Source: an uncultured Succinivibrionaceae bacterium (lineage in GTDB: Bacteria > Pseudomonadota > Gammaproteobacteria > Enterobacterales > Succinivibrionaceae). Taken from it: 17,740 bases of DNA. The stretch covers positions 1 through 17,740 of the forward strand of contig UQCV01000049.1 of assembly GCA_900539665.1 (NCBI GenBank), read 5' to 3'. Positions 6,865-13,794 of the stretch are shown in pieces. Each line of letters begins with the position of its first letter. Position 1 is the first letter of the stretch. The notes under the pieces were generated by a model, which had not been told where the DNA came from, searched no databases, and saw only the letters and a program-made list of their open reading frames with translations. Both the position numbers and the translations under genes were made by a program.

Positions 6865-8265
6865 TTAGAATTCGCAGTTATTAACAGTTCTTGGGAATGG
6901 AATAACGTCTCTTACGTTACCGATACCGGTTACGTAAACGATAAGTCTTTCAAAGCCTAAACCAAAGCCTGAGTGTACAACGCTACCGTAACGACGAAGG
7001 TCACGATACCACCAATAGTTTTCAGGGTTGAGACCAACTTCCTTCATACGGGCATCGAGCACATCAAGACGTTCTTCACGCTGTGAACCACCGATGATTT
7101 CACCGATACCTGGGGCTAATACGTCCATTGCCGCTACAGTCTTACCGTCGTCGTTAAGGCGCATGTAGAAAGCTTTGATATCCTTTGGATAGTTCTTTAC
7201 AACTACAGGAGACTTGAAGTGTTCTTCTGCTAAATAACGTTCGTGTTCACTTTGTAAATCGATACCCCATTCAACTGGGTATTCAAACTTCTTGCTGCAG
7301 TTTTTAAGAATTTCGATAGCATCGGTATAGTCAACCTGAGCAAAGTCAGAGTTGATGAAGTGTTCGAGACGGGTGATTGCATCCTTGTCTACACGTTCAG
7401 CAAAAAATTCCATGTCATCGCGACGTTCGGTTAATACAGCCTTAAATACATACTTAAGCATTGCTTCGGCTAAAGCTGCGTTGTCGTTCAAATCATTGAA
7501 AGCAACTTCAGGTTCTACCATCCAGAATTCAGCAAGGTGACGGGTGGTGTTAGAGTTTTCAGCGCGGAAGGTAGGGCCAAAGGTGTAAACCTTTGACATG
7601 GAGCTCGCGATAGTTTCGGCGTTAAGCTGACCAGATACAGTAAGGAATGATTCTTTACCAAAGAAGTCTTTGGTGTAGTCTACAGCACCCTTGTCATTAC
7701 GTGGTACATTGTTGAGATCAAGAGTGGTGAGTCTGAACATTTCACCAGCGCCTTCACAGTCAGAAGCGGTGATAAGCGGAGTAGAAATCCAAATAAAGCC
7801 GTTTTCGTTGAAGAAACGGTGAATTGCCTGAGCAAGACAGTTTCTTACACGCATTACTGCACCCATTAAGTTAGTACGAGTACGGAGGTGAGCGTTTTCA
7901 CGGAGGAATTCTACAGTGTGGCGCTTAGCGCTTATTGGGTAAGTATCTGGTTCTTCAACCCAACCACATACTGTAACGTCAGTAGTTTGGAGTTCAAAAG
8001 CCTGACCTTTACCAGCTGATTCTGCAATTACGCCATCAACCATTACAGAACAACCTGTGGTAAGGTGCAATACTTCGCTTTGGTAATTTTCTAGGTTAGT
8101 AGGAACAACAGCTTGAATTGGATTAAAGCATGAACCATCATGCACAGCTAAGAAAGAAACACCAGCTTTAGTATCTCTTCTGGTTCTGATCCACCCGCGG
8201 ACACGAACTTTTTCCCCAACCTTATATTTACCTTTAAGTACATCATCTACAGATGCTAAAATCAT
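6865..8265 (-). CDS. asnS: Asparaginyl-tRNA synthetase
   Basis: AsnRS attaches asparagine to tRNA-Asn in the cytoplasm. It is a class IIb synthetase of 466 residues, the same length as E. coli AsnRS. An N-terminal OB-fold anticodon-binding domain (about 1-105; VRVRGWIRTRRDTKAGVSFL) is followed by the catalytic domain. This carries class II motif 2 (TFRAENSNTTRHLAEFWMVE, near 232-251) and motif 3 (GFGLGFERL, 433-441). The asparagine-type motif 2, with no AspRS-specific insertion, supports AsnRS over AspRS. GAGGT (8270-8274 on the complement) lies just before the ATG. It is a single-gene unit with its own terminator and a candidate promoter at 8363-8390. Confidence 0.98.
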   Translation of the reverse strand: MILASVDDVLKGKYKVGEKVRVRGWIRTRRDTKAGVSFLAVHDGSCFNPIQAVVPTNLENYQSEVLHLTTGCSVMVDGVIAESAGKGQAFELQTTDVTVCGWVEEPDTYPISAKRHTVEFLRENAHLRTRTNLMGAVMRVRNCLAQAIHRFFNENGFIWISTPLITASDCEGAGEMFRLTTLDLNNVPRNDKGAVDYTKDFFGKESFLTVSGQLNAETIASSMSKVYTFGPTFRAENSNTTRHLAEFWMVEPEVAFNDLNDNAALAEAMLKYVFKAVLTERRDDMEFFAERVDKDAITRLEHFINSDFAQVDYTDAIEILKNCSKKFEYPVEWGIDLQSEHERYLAEEHFKSPVVVKNYPKDIKAFYMRLNDDGKTVAAMDVLAPGIGEIIGGSQREERLDVLDARMKEVGLNPENYWWYRDLRRYGSVVHSGFGLGFERLIVYVTGIGNVRDVIPFPRTVNNCEF

Positions 8266-8362
8266 TGCAACCTCACATAAAGTTTTCTCGTACCTAAAAG
8301 CCGACTATGGTCCACTTTTGGTGCGAAGCAACATTTGTATTTATTAAAAAAACTACCAAAAG

Positions 8363-8390
8363 ATCTTAGACTTTTATGAAAAAAAATCAA
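8363..8390 (-). promoter_or_regulatory. Candidate asnS promoter
   Basis: On the minus strand, TTGATT (8390-8385) and TAAGAT (8368-8363) are separated by 16 bp. Each matches its sigma70 consensus at four of six positions. This would give a leader of about 90 nt. Confidence 0.35.
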
Positions 8391-8433
8391 GCTTAAACGC
8401 GTTAAAGACACAAATATGAATCACTGTTTAAGC
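8380..8433 (-). terminator. Possible terminator of the membrane-protein gene
   Basis: GCTTAAAC (8391-8398) and GTTTAAGC (8426-8433) form an 8-bp stem overlapping the stop codon of the upstream gene. On the minus strand the stem is followed by TTGA and eight Ts. The 27-nt loop is long, so it would be a weak or conditional terminator. The T-tract overlaps the candidate asnS -35 box. Confidence 0.4.
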
Positions 8434-8979
8434 GTTCTTAATTGTTCTAAGTTCAGAGGTAGCTAAGATCCCATTAATAAATTTAAGTTCAAGCCACATA
8501 GATCCTTCGGTTGGAACTTTGCCTTTATAGGAAAGTGGCAAGGCATTGAGCCCAGTTTGTCTTAAATCATCGACACAAGCAACGGAAAATTTTTCAGTAA
8601 ACACCATAGGTTCCGTATCCTTATTTGGCTTAAATTCTACGGTAATGCTGGTTTCACCATCATTTTCTGTTGCTCTAATTAGTCTGGCAGCCACGGTCGT
8701 TGTGCGCCCAAGAAAACCTTTTAATCGTAAAAGCTTAAGGCCACATTTTAGGGCAAGAAATAATAAAATTGCGGTCATGGCTTCGAATAACACTGTGTAT
8801 TGGTAAATGAAGAGCACTTGGGTTCTAAAAAGCAAAGCAATGGCCGAACCTAGGGCGGTAAGACCGTAAAATATGACGGATAAACGAAGCCCCAGGGTGT
8901 TTTCATTATTTTGGTTAAATAAACTTAAATCCAAATTGAGGGGTTCTTCTTTGTTTGGGGTATAAACGTTTAACGACAT
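8428..8979 (-). CDS. Hypothetical two-TM membrane protein
   Basis: I do not recognise this 183-residue protein. A polar N-terminus (1-30) precedes two hydrophobic helices, about 33-52 (LSVIFYGLTALGSAIALL) and 57-79 (the stretch YTVLFEAMTAILLFLAL). These form a hairpin in the inner membrane, followed by a basic stretch (KCGLKLLRLKGFLGR). The remaining 100 or so residues are predicted soluble and beta-rich (TSITVEFKP, MWLELKFINGILATSEL). AAGGA lies 8 bp before the ATG. The gene is 56 bp downstream of a lipoprotein gene on the same strand, so co-transcription and an envelope role are likely inferences, not shown facts. Confidence 0.75.
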   Translation of the reverse strand: MSLNVYTPNKEEPLNLDLSLFNQNNENTLGLRLSVIFYGLTALGSAIALLFRTQVLFIYQYTVLFEAMTAILLFLALKCGLKLLRLKGFLGRTTTVAARLIRATENDGETSITVEFKPNKDTEPMVFTEKFSVACVDDLRQTGLNALPLSYKGKVPTEGSMWLELKFINGILATSELRTIKNA

Positions 8980-9035
8980 AAATTAGTTCCTTGTGTGGCT
9001 ACGATGGAAAAAGTGCCTATGAGCTTGACTTATCT

Positions 9036-9518
9036 TTATTTGCCAGTGATTACACCTTGAGAGCTAGACTTAAAAACCCCAGTAACAGCTGCATTTGTTG
9101 ACGCAACTTCTTTTTCCGCAAAATTAAGTACCGCTTCAAGACGATAGTTGCGATCAAGCATGCGCTGGTAAAGGGTTGAAGCAGCTTTGGTGTTAGCTGC
9201 TGTATTAGGACGCATGTGGTATTGACGACAAACGCGACCTTGTTCTGGAATTGAAGTGTCTGTTAGCACGTCTTTAGAAGTATCAACGAGTAAATTATTG
9301 ATGTAGAACTTAAATTCAGTGCTTGCAAGGTCAACTTCTGTTGGTAAGTGGTTTTCAATGCAATATTCAATAGCCACTAATGGTTGGCGTTTATCGTTCA
9401 GATCGAGGCTAACAGAGTTAATCTTAGGTGTCGGTAGAGAATTAAAATCATTGAGGCTAGTGCAGCCAATAATGCTGATAAAGCCAGTCAGGGTCATGAG
9501 AATGGTGCTTGTGCGCAT
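9036..9518 (-). CDS. Small lipoprotein, possibly LEA/WHy-like
   Basis: The preferred start gives 160 residues with a lipoprotein signal, MRTSTILMTLTGFISIIGC, where Cys19 is the acylated residue in the lipobox IIGC. Thr at +2 favours outer-membrane sorting. An in-frame ATG 21 bp upstream (9539) would add MVKDFFT, but AAGGA lies 10 bp before the internal ATG and the signal peptide is ideal from there. The mature part has the pattern INSVSLDLN, VAIEYCIENHLPTEVDLAS, EFKFYINNLLV, which resembles the beta-sandwich of LEA-2/WHy domain lipoproteins; this match is tentative. The gene probably heads an operon with the two-TM protein gene downstream. Confidence 0.75.
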   Translation of the reverse strand: MRTSTILMTLTGFISIIGCTSLNDFNSLPTPKINSVSLDLNDKRQPLVAIEYCIENHLPTEVDLASTEFKFYINNLLVDTSKDVLTDTSIPEQGRVCRQYHMRPNTAANTKAASTLYQRMLDRNYRLEAVLNFAEKEVASTNAAVTGVFKSSSQGVITGK

Positions 9519-9541
9519 AGTGAAGAAGTCCTTTACCATAG

Positions 9542-9567
9542 CTTAAAGCTCAGAATAAAGCTTTAAG
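9542..9567. repeat. Inverted repeat near the lipoprotein start
   Basis: CTTAAAGC (9542-9549) and GCTTTAAG (9560-9567) form a perfect 8-bp dyad with a 10-nt spacer, 24 bp upstream of the preferred lipoprotein start. It could be an operator or a leader hairpin. Confidence 0.35.
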
Positions 9568-9586
9568 TAAAAATTCTTTTTACGGT

Positions 9587-9628
9587 ATTGGTGATTTTGG
9601 CGGGAGAGGGCGCAAAATTGTCACCAAT
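9587..9628. promoter_or_regulatory. Long dyad in the divergent lipoprotein/yfcD intergenic region
   Basis: ATTGGTGA (9587-9594) and TCACCAAT (9621-9628) are a perfect inverted repeat with a 26-bp spacer. A second inner pair, TTTTG/CAAAA (9595-9599, 9613-9617), extends the dyad imperfectly around a GC-rich core. The position between divergent genes suits an operator. No T-tract argues against a terminator. Confidence 0.35.
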
Positions 9629-9664
9629 AATGGCGTTATTCTACTTTATCTAAAGGTAAAATCA

Positions 9665-9670
9665 TATAAT
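9665..9670 (+). promoter_or_regulatory. Candidate -10 box for yfcD
   Basis: A perfect TATAAT lies 92 bp before the yfcD start, with only weak -35 resemblance about 17 bp upstream. The implied leader is about 85 nt with no obvious riboswitch structure. Confidence 0.35.
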
Positions 9671-9762
9671 GAAGGTAAGATTTGTCCCTAACAACCGCAA
9701 AACATTTTGGGGCTTAGATTTTAAATGCTACGCCCTATATGTTTTGATGTAAGGAGTGCCTG

Positions 9763-10260
9763 ATGGAAGAAATTGTGCCGATTGTAGATGCTACAAATAA
9801 TATTGTAAAGTTAGAACGGCGTTCAATCATGCGAAAAGAACGTTTACCTCATCGCGCTACTTATGTCGTTTTACGTAATAGTGCGGAGCAGTATTACATA
9901 GAGGTTAGAACGATGACCAAGGATTATTGTCCTGGTATGTTAGACGCTTGTATCGGTGGGGTGGTACAAGCTGGTGAAGATGATATTTATAAAAGTGCGA
10001 CCCGTGAATTAAAAGAGGAAATGGGCGTTGACGTGCCGCTTGAAGATTTGGGCTGGTATAAAATCGAAGGCCACGGCAGCTTTATCTTTGCTGGCTTGTT
10101 TTTTGCGGAGTATGATGGCCAATACGTCATGCAGGCGAGTGAAGTAAGTGATGTGTTAATGCTGACAGAGGAGCAAATTTGGGCCCGAAAGGATGAATTT
10201 ACTCCTGATTCACTGGTGGCATTAAAAGAGATTTTACGGCGCCATAAACGTAGTTCTTAA
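9763..10260 (+). CDS. yfcD: YfcD-type Nudix hydrolase
   Basis: Nudix enzymes hydrolyse nucleoside diphosphates linked to another moiety; the physiological substrate of YfcD is unclear. The 165-residue protein follows E. coli YfcD: HRATYVVL near 30, KDYCPGMLDACIGGVVQAG (53-71), and EEQIWARKDEFTPDSLVALK near the C-terminus, a YfcD/Idi-like signature. The Nudix helix RELKEEMGV (81-89) keeps the catalytic REUxEExGU core. The stretch between the first Gly and this core is one residue longer than the standard box, placing Asp73 where Glu is usual. AAGGAG (9752-9757) lies 5 bp before the ATG. It is a single-gene transcription unit ended by a strong terminator. Confidence 0.9.
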   Translation: MEEIVPIVDATNNIVKLERRSIMRKERLPHRATYVVLRNSAEQYYIEVRTMTKDYCPGMLDACIGGVVQAGEDDIYKSATRELKEEMGVDVPLEDLGWYKIEGHGSFIFAGLFFAEYDGQYVMQASEVSDVLMLTEEQIWARKDEFTPDSLVALKEILRRHKRSS

Positions 10261-10308
10261 GTTCGAAAAAGTAGAAGTTTAGGGAAGCCTAGGTTTCTTT
10301 TCTCTGAG

Positions 10309-10353
10309 AAACAAATGCTAGTCATTATATTTGACTAGCATTTGTTTATTTTA
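10309..10353 (+). terminator. Bidirectional terminator after yfcD
   Basis: A perfect 16-bp stem (10309-10324 with 10332-10347) with a 7-nt loop ends in TTTGTTTATTTT. On the other strand it ends in TTTGTTTCT, so it can also serve the convergent VWA gene. Confidence 0.85.
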
Positions 10354-10356
10354 AGG

Positions 10357-10395
10357 CCCTGTGAAATGAATTTAATTTATTTTTATTTCATAGGG
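10357..10395. other. Second stem-loop between yfcD and the VWA gene
   Basis: CCCTGTGAAAT (10357-10367) pairs with ATTTCATAGGG (10385-10395), 11 bp with one G-U pair, around a 17-nt loop made only of A and T with one G. It lies 51 bp after the VWA stop codon and next to the bidirectional terminator, and probably belongs to the 3' end of one of the transcripts. Confidence 0.45.
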
Positions 10396-10446
10396 GCAGT
10401 TTTTACGGCGCAACTTACGCTTATGGACCTAAAACTATTTTAGCGC

Positions 10447-12189
10447 TTAAGCTGCCTTAGGCTCATTGGCGTGGTACAAAGTCTGGTTTAACATGGAACA
10501 AAGTGCATCCGGTAATTCAGAGCAATCATTGATTGTTCTTACCATCGGGTAAAGGTTTTGGCATCTAAAGTTTTGCCCAATGCGAATAGCATAAACTTCT
10601 ACCCCTTGTTTTGGTGCTTCTTTTAATAGATCATCTACCGCTTCTGGGTTATCTGGGTCGCCATCAGTAATAAGAATTACGATATTACGTTTACCAGGTC
10701 CTTGGGTGAAACCGTAAATAGCATGCATCAGAGCTTGAGCCATTGGGGTCCCACCTTTAGGGCGTTGGTCAAAATATGCAGCTTTGGCGTATGCTGATTC
10801 ATAAGGTCTAGTTACAGTTTCAAATTCATTGATTTGACCTGGGAAGTAAGTTACTTCAGAGACTAAATGTTTTTGACCTTCGCATGCTAAAGCAAGTGAA
10901 AGAGCCACTTCGTTGGCTATATCAAAACGGTATTTACCTTCAACTCCGCAACGGGTATACATAGAACCTGAGGCGTCAACTAATAAGTGGATATTGGTAT
11001 TCATCGTCCGATGGGGTACGTTTTTATAAAATACTCGATTATCTAAAATAGTGCGTTTCTTGAATTGATGGTAACGCTGGCAATCAATATAATCCCCATG
11101 GGTTGCAAAACCACATCTCCAAATATCATGCCCTTGAACGAGTTCACGAATTTTCATGGTTAGGTTTGGGTCTTGTTTTATGTGTTGAAGTAAAGTTGAG
11201 TTTTCGCGTGGAGTGGCGGTACCACCTTGCATCATGCCAAATTCTTCTTCAATTTCCACGTCATCAGACATATCACTTAAGTATTCTCTAACCCCAAAGT
11301 TAATCAATGCTAAGTTTTCGGTTGAATCAGAACAAAGATGGATATCATTAAATTTTTTTGGTTGCTTGGCATATTCAGCTTTAATTTTGGCTAAAACTTT
11401 TTCCTCGCTTTGGTTGCTATTTAAGCTACTACTTGCAACTGATTTGGCCTTGCCTTGGGTTTGAGGCTTGTTTTCTGCCGAATCATCTTGTTCATCTTGA
11501 GTAGCAGCAGACATGCGAACATCTGTCGGAAAAGGCATGTTATCAGGAACGTTTAAGGCTCCAATTTGGTTGATAAAAACAAGGATTTTCTTAGCAACAG
11601 CGAGGACTTCGGCTGAATTTTTTAAGGCGGTTGTACCATTTAATAATTCTTCAAGCTTTTGAACAGCGATATTTCCAATTTTTTGACTTAAGAATTTACG
11701 AGCTGTTGTGTATAGTTCATTGGCAGCTTCTTGTTCGGCTTCAAAATAACGTAAGTAGTAATTACAAAAAAGCATGAGTAAAGCGGTGCAATCCCCATTG
11801 TCGATTTTTTGATTTCTACGGAGGCAGGATAGGGAAAGCTTTTTAAGTTTTTCGACTAAGAAATTAAATGTATTTTTAAGGCCAGGCCAATCTTTAGTTT
11901 GGAGTAACTCAATACGGGGATCTTCAATCGCATTAAATAAGGTATGAGTTAAACGGTCTTCAGCTACGGAATCAAATAACTCAAAATTACTATAACGAAT
12001 ATGACCGCATTCATGAGCAACATAACCATAGGCCATTTCTAAAGATTCATGATCATTTAAATGAAGACGAGGAATAACAATAGAATTGCCGTTGGTGTAG
12101 GCGAAGCAACCTTTCATGAAGAGGTTGATGTTGTAGTTTTGGGCATAAGAGCCGAGCATAAGTGGAAGAGCGCCTTTCGTAATCTTCAT
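10447..12189 (-). CDS. CobT/NorD-like VWA-domain protein with HExxH motif
   Basis: This 580-residue protein has two recognisable ends. The N-terminal half carries VAHECGHIRYSNFE, an HExxH zinc motif at 59-63, followed 26 residues later by NAIEDPRIE, where Glu89 could be the third metal ligand. The middle (about 225-270) is low-complexity and Ser/Gln/Glu-rich, probably a flexible linker. The C-terminal VWA domain (about 398-575) has an intact MIDAS: DASGS at 405-409, Thr481 in GGTPMAQAL, and Asp509 in ITDGDPD. Such proteins usually act with a MoxR/CobS-type AAA+ ATPase, but no such gene is adjacent, so this is an orphan within the window. There is no signal peptide, so it is likely cytoplasmic. 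AAGGA lies 7 bp before the ATG. True cobaltochelatase activity is not implied. Confidence 0.8.
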   Translation of the reverse strand: MKITKGALPLMLGSYAQNYNINLFMKGCFAYTNGNSIVIPRLHLNDHESLEMAYGYVAHECGHIRYSNFELFDSVAEDRLTHTLFNAIEDPRIELLQTKDWPGLKNTFNFLVEKLKKLSLSCLRRNQKIDNGDCTALLMLFCNYYLRYFEAEQEAANELYTTARKFLSQKIGNIAVQKLEELLNGTTALKNSAEVLAVAKKILVFINQIGALNVPDNMPFPTDVRMSAATQDEQDDSAENKPQTQGKAKSVASSSLNSNQSEEKVLAKIKAEYAKQPKKFNDIHLCSDSTENLALINFGVREYLSDMSDDVEIEEEFGMMQGGTATPRENSTLLQHIKQDPNLTMKIRELVQGHDIWRCGFATHGDYIDCQRYHQFKKRTILDNRVFYKNVPHRTMNTNIHLLVDASGSMYTRCGVEGKYRFDIANEVALSLALACEGQKHLVSEVTYFPGQINEFETVTRPYESAYAKAAYFDQRPKGGTPMAQALMHAIYGFTQGPGKRNIVILITDGDPDNPEAVDDLLKEAPKQGVEVYAIRIGQNFRCQNLYPMVRTINDCSELPDALCSMLNQTLYHANEPKAA

Positions 12190-12207
12190 TTTTCTTTCCT
12201 TAACTAA

Positions 12208-12326
12208 CCTAAATCTTAACCTTAGTAACCTAAATATTTGAATCTCGACCTGGTATTTAGTATCTAAATCTTGACCTTAATAATTGCTGTTCTAAATCTT
12301 AATCTTTAATTTGAGTATCTAATTTT
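12208..12326. repeat. Degenerate CTAAATCTTRACCTTA repeats in the VWA leader
   Basis: The motif CTAAATCTT followed by an A/T-rich tail recurs at 12209, 12264 and 12292, with weaker copies at 12230 (CTAAATATTTG) and 12319 (CTAATTTT). The last three start 28 and 27 bp apart. On the transcribed strand they read as TAAGGTYAAGATTTAG-like units. They may be binding sites for a regulator, RNA elements, or slipped-strand duplications. Confidence 0.5.
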
Positions 12327-12410
12327 GGCGGTACGTCACGTAGTTACCTAAAGTTATGGCTTCTAAGAAGTTAATAATTTAGGTGGTTTTTCTCGTTTAA
12401 ATATATATTC

Positions 12411-12440
12411 AATAAATTTAGTGGAAGCACTAAATTTATT
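12411..12440. promoter_or_regulatory. Perfect 13-bp hairpin in the VWA leader
   Basis: AATAAATTTAGTG (12411-12423) and CACTAAATTTATT (12428-12440) are exact inverted complements around a 4-bp loop (GAAG; CTTC on the minus strand). It lies just downstream of the candidate VWA promoter. It could be an operator or a structured leader element. It is not followed by a T-run in the minus direction. Confidence 0.5.
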
Positions 12441-12472
12441 TAATGCTGACTACCGTCGCTAAAACAAGATTC

Positions 12473-12500
12473 ATTTTACACGTTTGTATAATAAAATCAA
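12473..12500 (-). promoter_or_regulatory. Candidate promoter of the VWA gene
   Basis: On the minus strand, TTGATT (12500-12495) and TAAAAT (12478-12473) are spaced by 16 bp, matching sigma70 boxes at 4/6 and 5/6. The predicted transcript would have a leader of about 280 nt containing the perfect hairpin and the degenerate repeats. Confidence 0.4.
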
Positions 12501-12708
12501 TAACAAAACTAAAAAAGATACGAATAAATAATAAAATGCGATATTAATCAATAAAAACAAGAACAATCATCCAAAAAAACAGAAATGAACAGTGGGCAAT
12601 GAGCATTTTAGCTATGCTTTGATTGATAGAAGTTAAGCATAGTATTGGGGAGGGAAGTTGGGATGACTGAGGAATAGTTTAGTTGGCAGTAAAATTGATT
12701 AAGTTTAA

Positions 12709-12750
12709 TAAAAAACACCGCAGTCTTGGTTTAATCTTGTACTGTGGTGT
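12709..12750 (-). terminator. Rho-independent terminator of corA
   Basis: On the minus strand ACACCACAGT (12750-12741) pairs with ACTGCGGTGT (12724-12715), 10 bp with one G-U pair, and is followed directly by TTTTTTATT. It lies 88 bp after the corA stop, with an IS-type relic in between. Confidence 0.8.
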
Positions 12751-12788
12751 CTTAAAACTATGAGAGTTAAATTACATAGGAGGCGATA

Positions 12789-12837
12789 GTGACATCCTCC
12801 CCCACCTTAGAGGTGGGGGACTTCTTGCCGAGTTCAG
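12789..12837 (-). mobile_element. IS200/IS605-type right-end relic after corA
   Basis: On the minus strand, starting one base after the corA stop, the sequence contains GGCAAGAAGT, then a 10-bp hairpin TCCCCCACCT/AGGTGGGGGA (12820-12811 with 12807-12798, loop 12810-12808), then a tail ending GATGTCAC. Hairpin, tail length and final TCAC align with the two terminal 78-bp copies, but the stem sequence differs, so it comes from a related rather than identical element. No tnpA or tnpB remnant is attached; corA coding sequence abuts it. Confidence 0.65.
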
Positions 12838-13794
12838 TTAAAGCCATTTTTTACGTTTGAAGAATAGGTACGTAAGCATAGCAGAAAACACCATCATAAC
12901 AATGGATATTGGGTAACCATATTTCGTGTGAAGTTCTGGCATAAATTCAAAGTTCATCCCATACACACTTGCGATCCATGTAGGTGGCATGAAGACTACC
13001 GCCGCCACAGAGAAGATCTTTATGATCTTATTTTGCTTGTGGTTCGTATATGACATCGCGGTTTGTAGCTGGAAGTTAATCTTATCAAACAAGAATTGGG
13101 TATGCGGAAGCAAAGATTCAATGTCTAATAGAATCCCATCAATTGATTCAAATTGTTCAGGGCTTAAGCGGGCACTTACGGTTTTACGCAAGAAGCGTAA
13201 AGCCTTTCTGGTATCGAATAAAGACAAACGAATCTGAGTAATAGTTCCTTCCTGGAAGATGAGTTCCTGGAGTAAATCATTAATTTTTTCGTCATCATCA
13301 GACATGATGTCATCAGCTGTTTCTTCGAGGGTGGTATATGAGTCTTCGATGTAGTCAGATAATGATTCAACCTTGATATCTTGTAATTCAAGGAGAATGT
13401 CGAGATTGTTTTTAACTTCTACTCGGTCGTGTTTGATGTAATGTCTTAAAAGACGAATGATACTCACATCTTCTTCACGGAAGCTGATAAGCATGGAACC
13501 GCGAATAGTGAAGAGAACGTTAGCACCTTCTGTTTCACGGCCTTTACGCTGAGGGAAGAGGGAGGTTATATGAATACCGTCGTTGTCGACATAGAATCGA
13601 GATGAAGATTCGATTTCATCAATATCATCTTCTTCCGGTACTTCTTCGGTGAAGATGTGTTGCATCCACTCACGTTCTTCTTCTGTAGGGCATTTGATGT
13701 CGAGCCAGATCGTGTTGGGCGGGAGGGTACTGTTGGTGATATCCAGTGTTTTATGCGTTAGAGTTTGATTGTTAAGCAAATAGGCTCTAATCAT
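12838..13794 (-). CDS. corA: CorA magnesium/cobalt transporter
   Basis: CorA forms a homopentameric inner-membrane channel for Mg2+ and, less selectively, Co2+ and Ni2+. The 318 residues compare with 316 in E. coli. A large acidic cytoplasmic N-terminal domain (for example EEVPEEDDIDEIESS) is followed by the long stalk helix, then TM1 ending in the signature YGMNF (GMN at 279-281), an acidic periplasmic loop (EFMPEL), TM2, and the basic tail KRKKWL. The C-terminus is the normal family end, so the adjacent IS-type relic did not truncate it. GGGAAG precedes the ATG by several bases. The terminator lies beyond the relic. Confidence 0.97.
   Translation of the reverse strand: MIRAYLLNNQTLTHKTLDITNSTLPPNTIWLDIKCPTEEEREWMQHIFTEEVPEEDDIDEIESSSRFYVDNDGIHITSLFPQRKGRETEGANVLFTIRGSMLISFREEDVSIIRLLRHYIKHDRVEVKNNLDILLELQDIKVESLSDYIEDSYTTLEETADDIMSDDDEKINDLLQELIFQEGTITQIRLSLFDTRKALRFLRKTVSARLSPEQFESIDGILLDIESLLPHTQFLFDKINFQLQTAMSYTNHKQNKIIKIFSVAAVVFMPPTWIASVYGMNFEFMPELHTKYGYPISIVMMVFSAMLTYLFFKRKKWL

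Larger units (their letters stand above)
12190..12837. other. 648-bp intergenic region between corA and the VWA gene
   Basis: No gene is seen. In minus-strand order it holds the IS200/IS605-type relic directly after the corA stop, the corA terminator, a CTATGCTT/AAGCATAG hairpin (12612-12619, 12635-12642), a candidate promoter (12473-12500), a perfect 13-bp hairpin (12411-12440), and degenerate repeats (12208-12326) just ahead of the VWA ribosome site. Confidence 0.6.

Noticed and set aside
11103..11464. Two plus-strand frames inside the VWA gene
   Set aside because: They are antisense to the linker and central region of a clear gene and lack ribosome sites or recognisable domains.
10447..12189. 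Calling the VWA gene a true cobaltochelatase cobT
   Set aside because: No cobS, cobN or other cobalamin genes are nearby, and the HExxH-VWA layout is shared by several non-cobalamin families.
12208..12326. CRISPR array
   Set aside because: The repeats are short, degenerate and lack uniform spacers; no cas genes are present.
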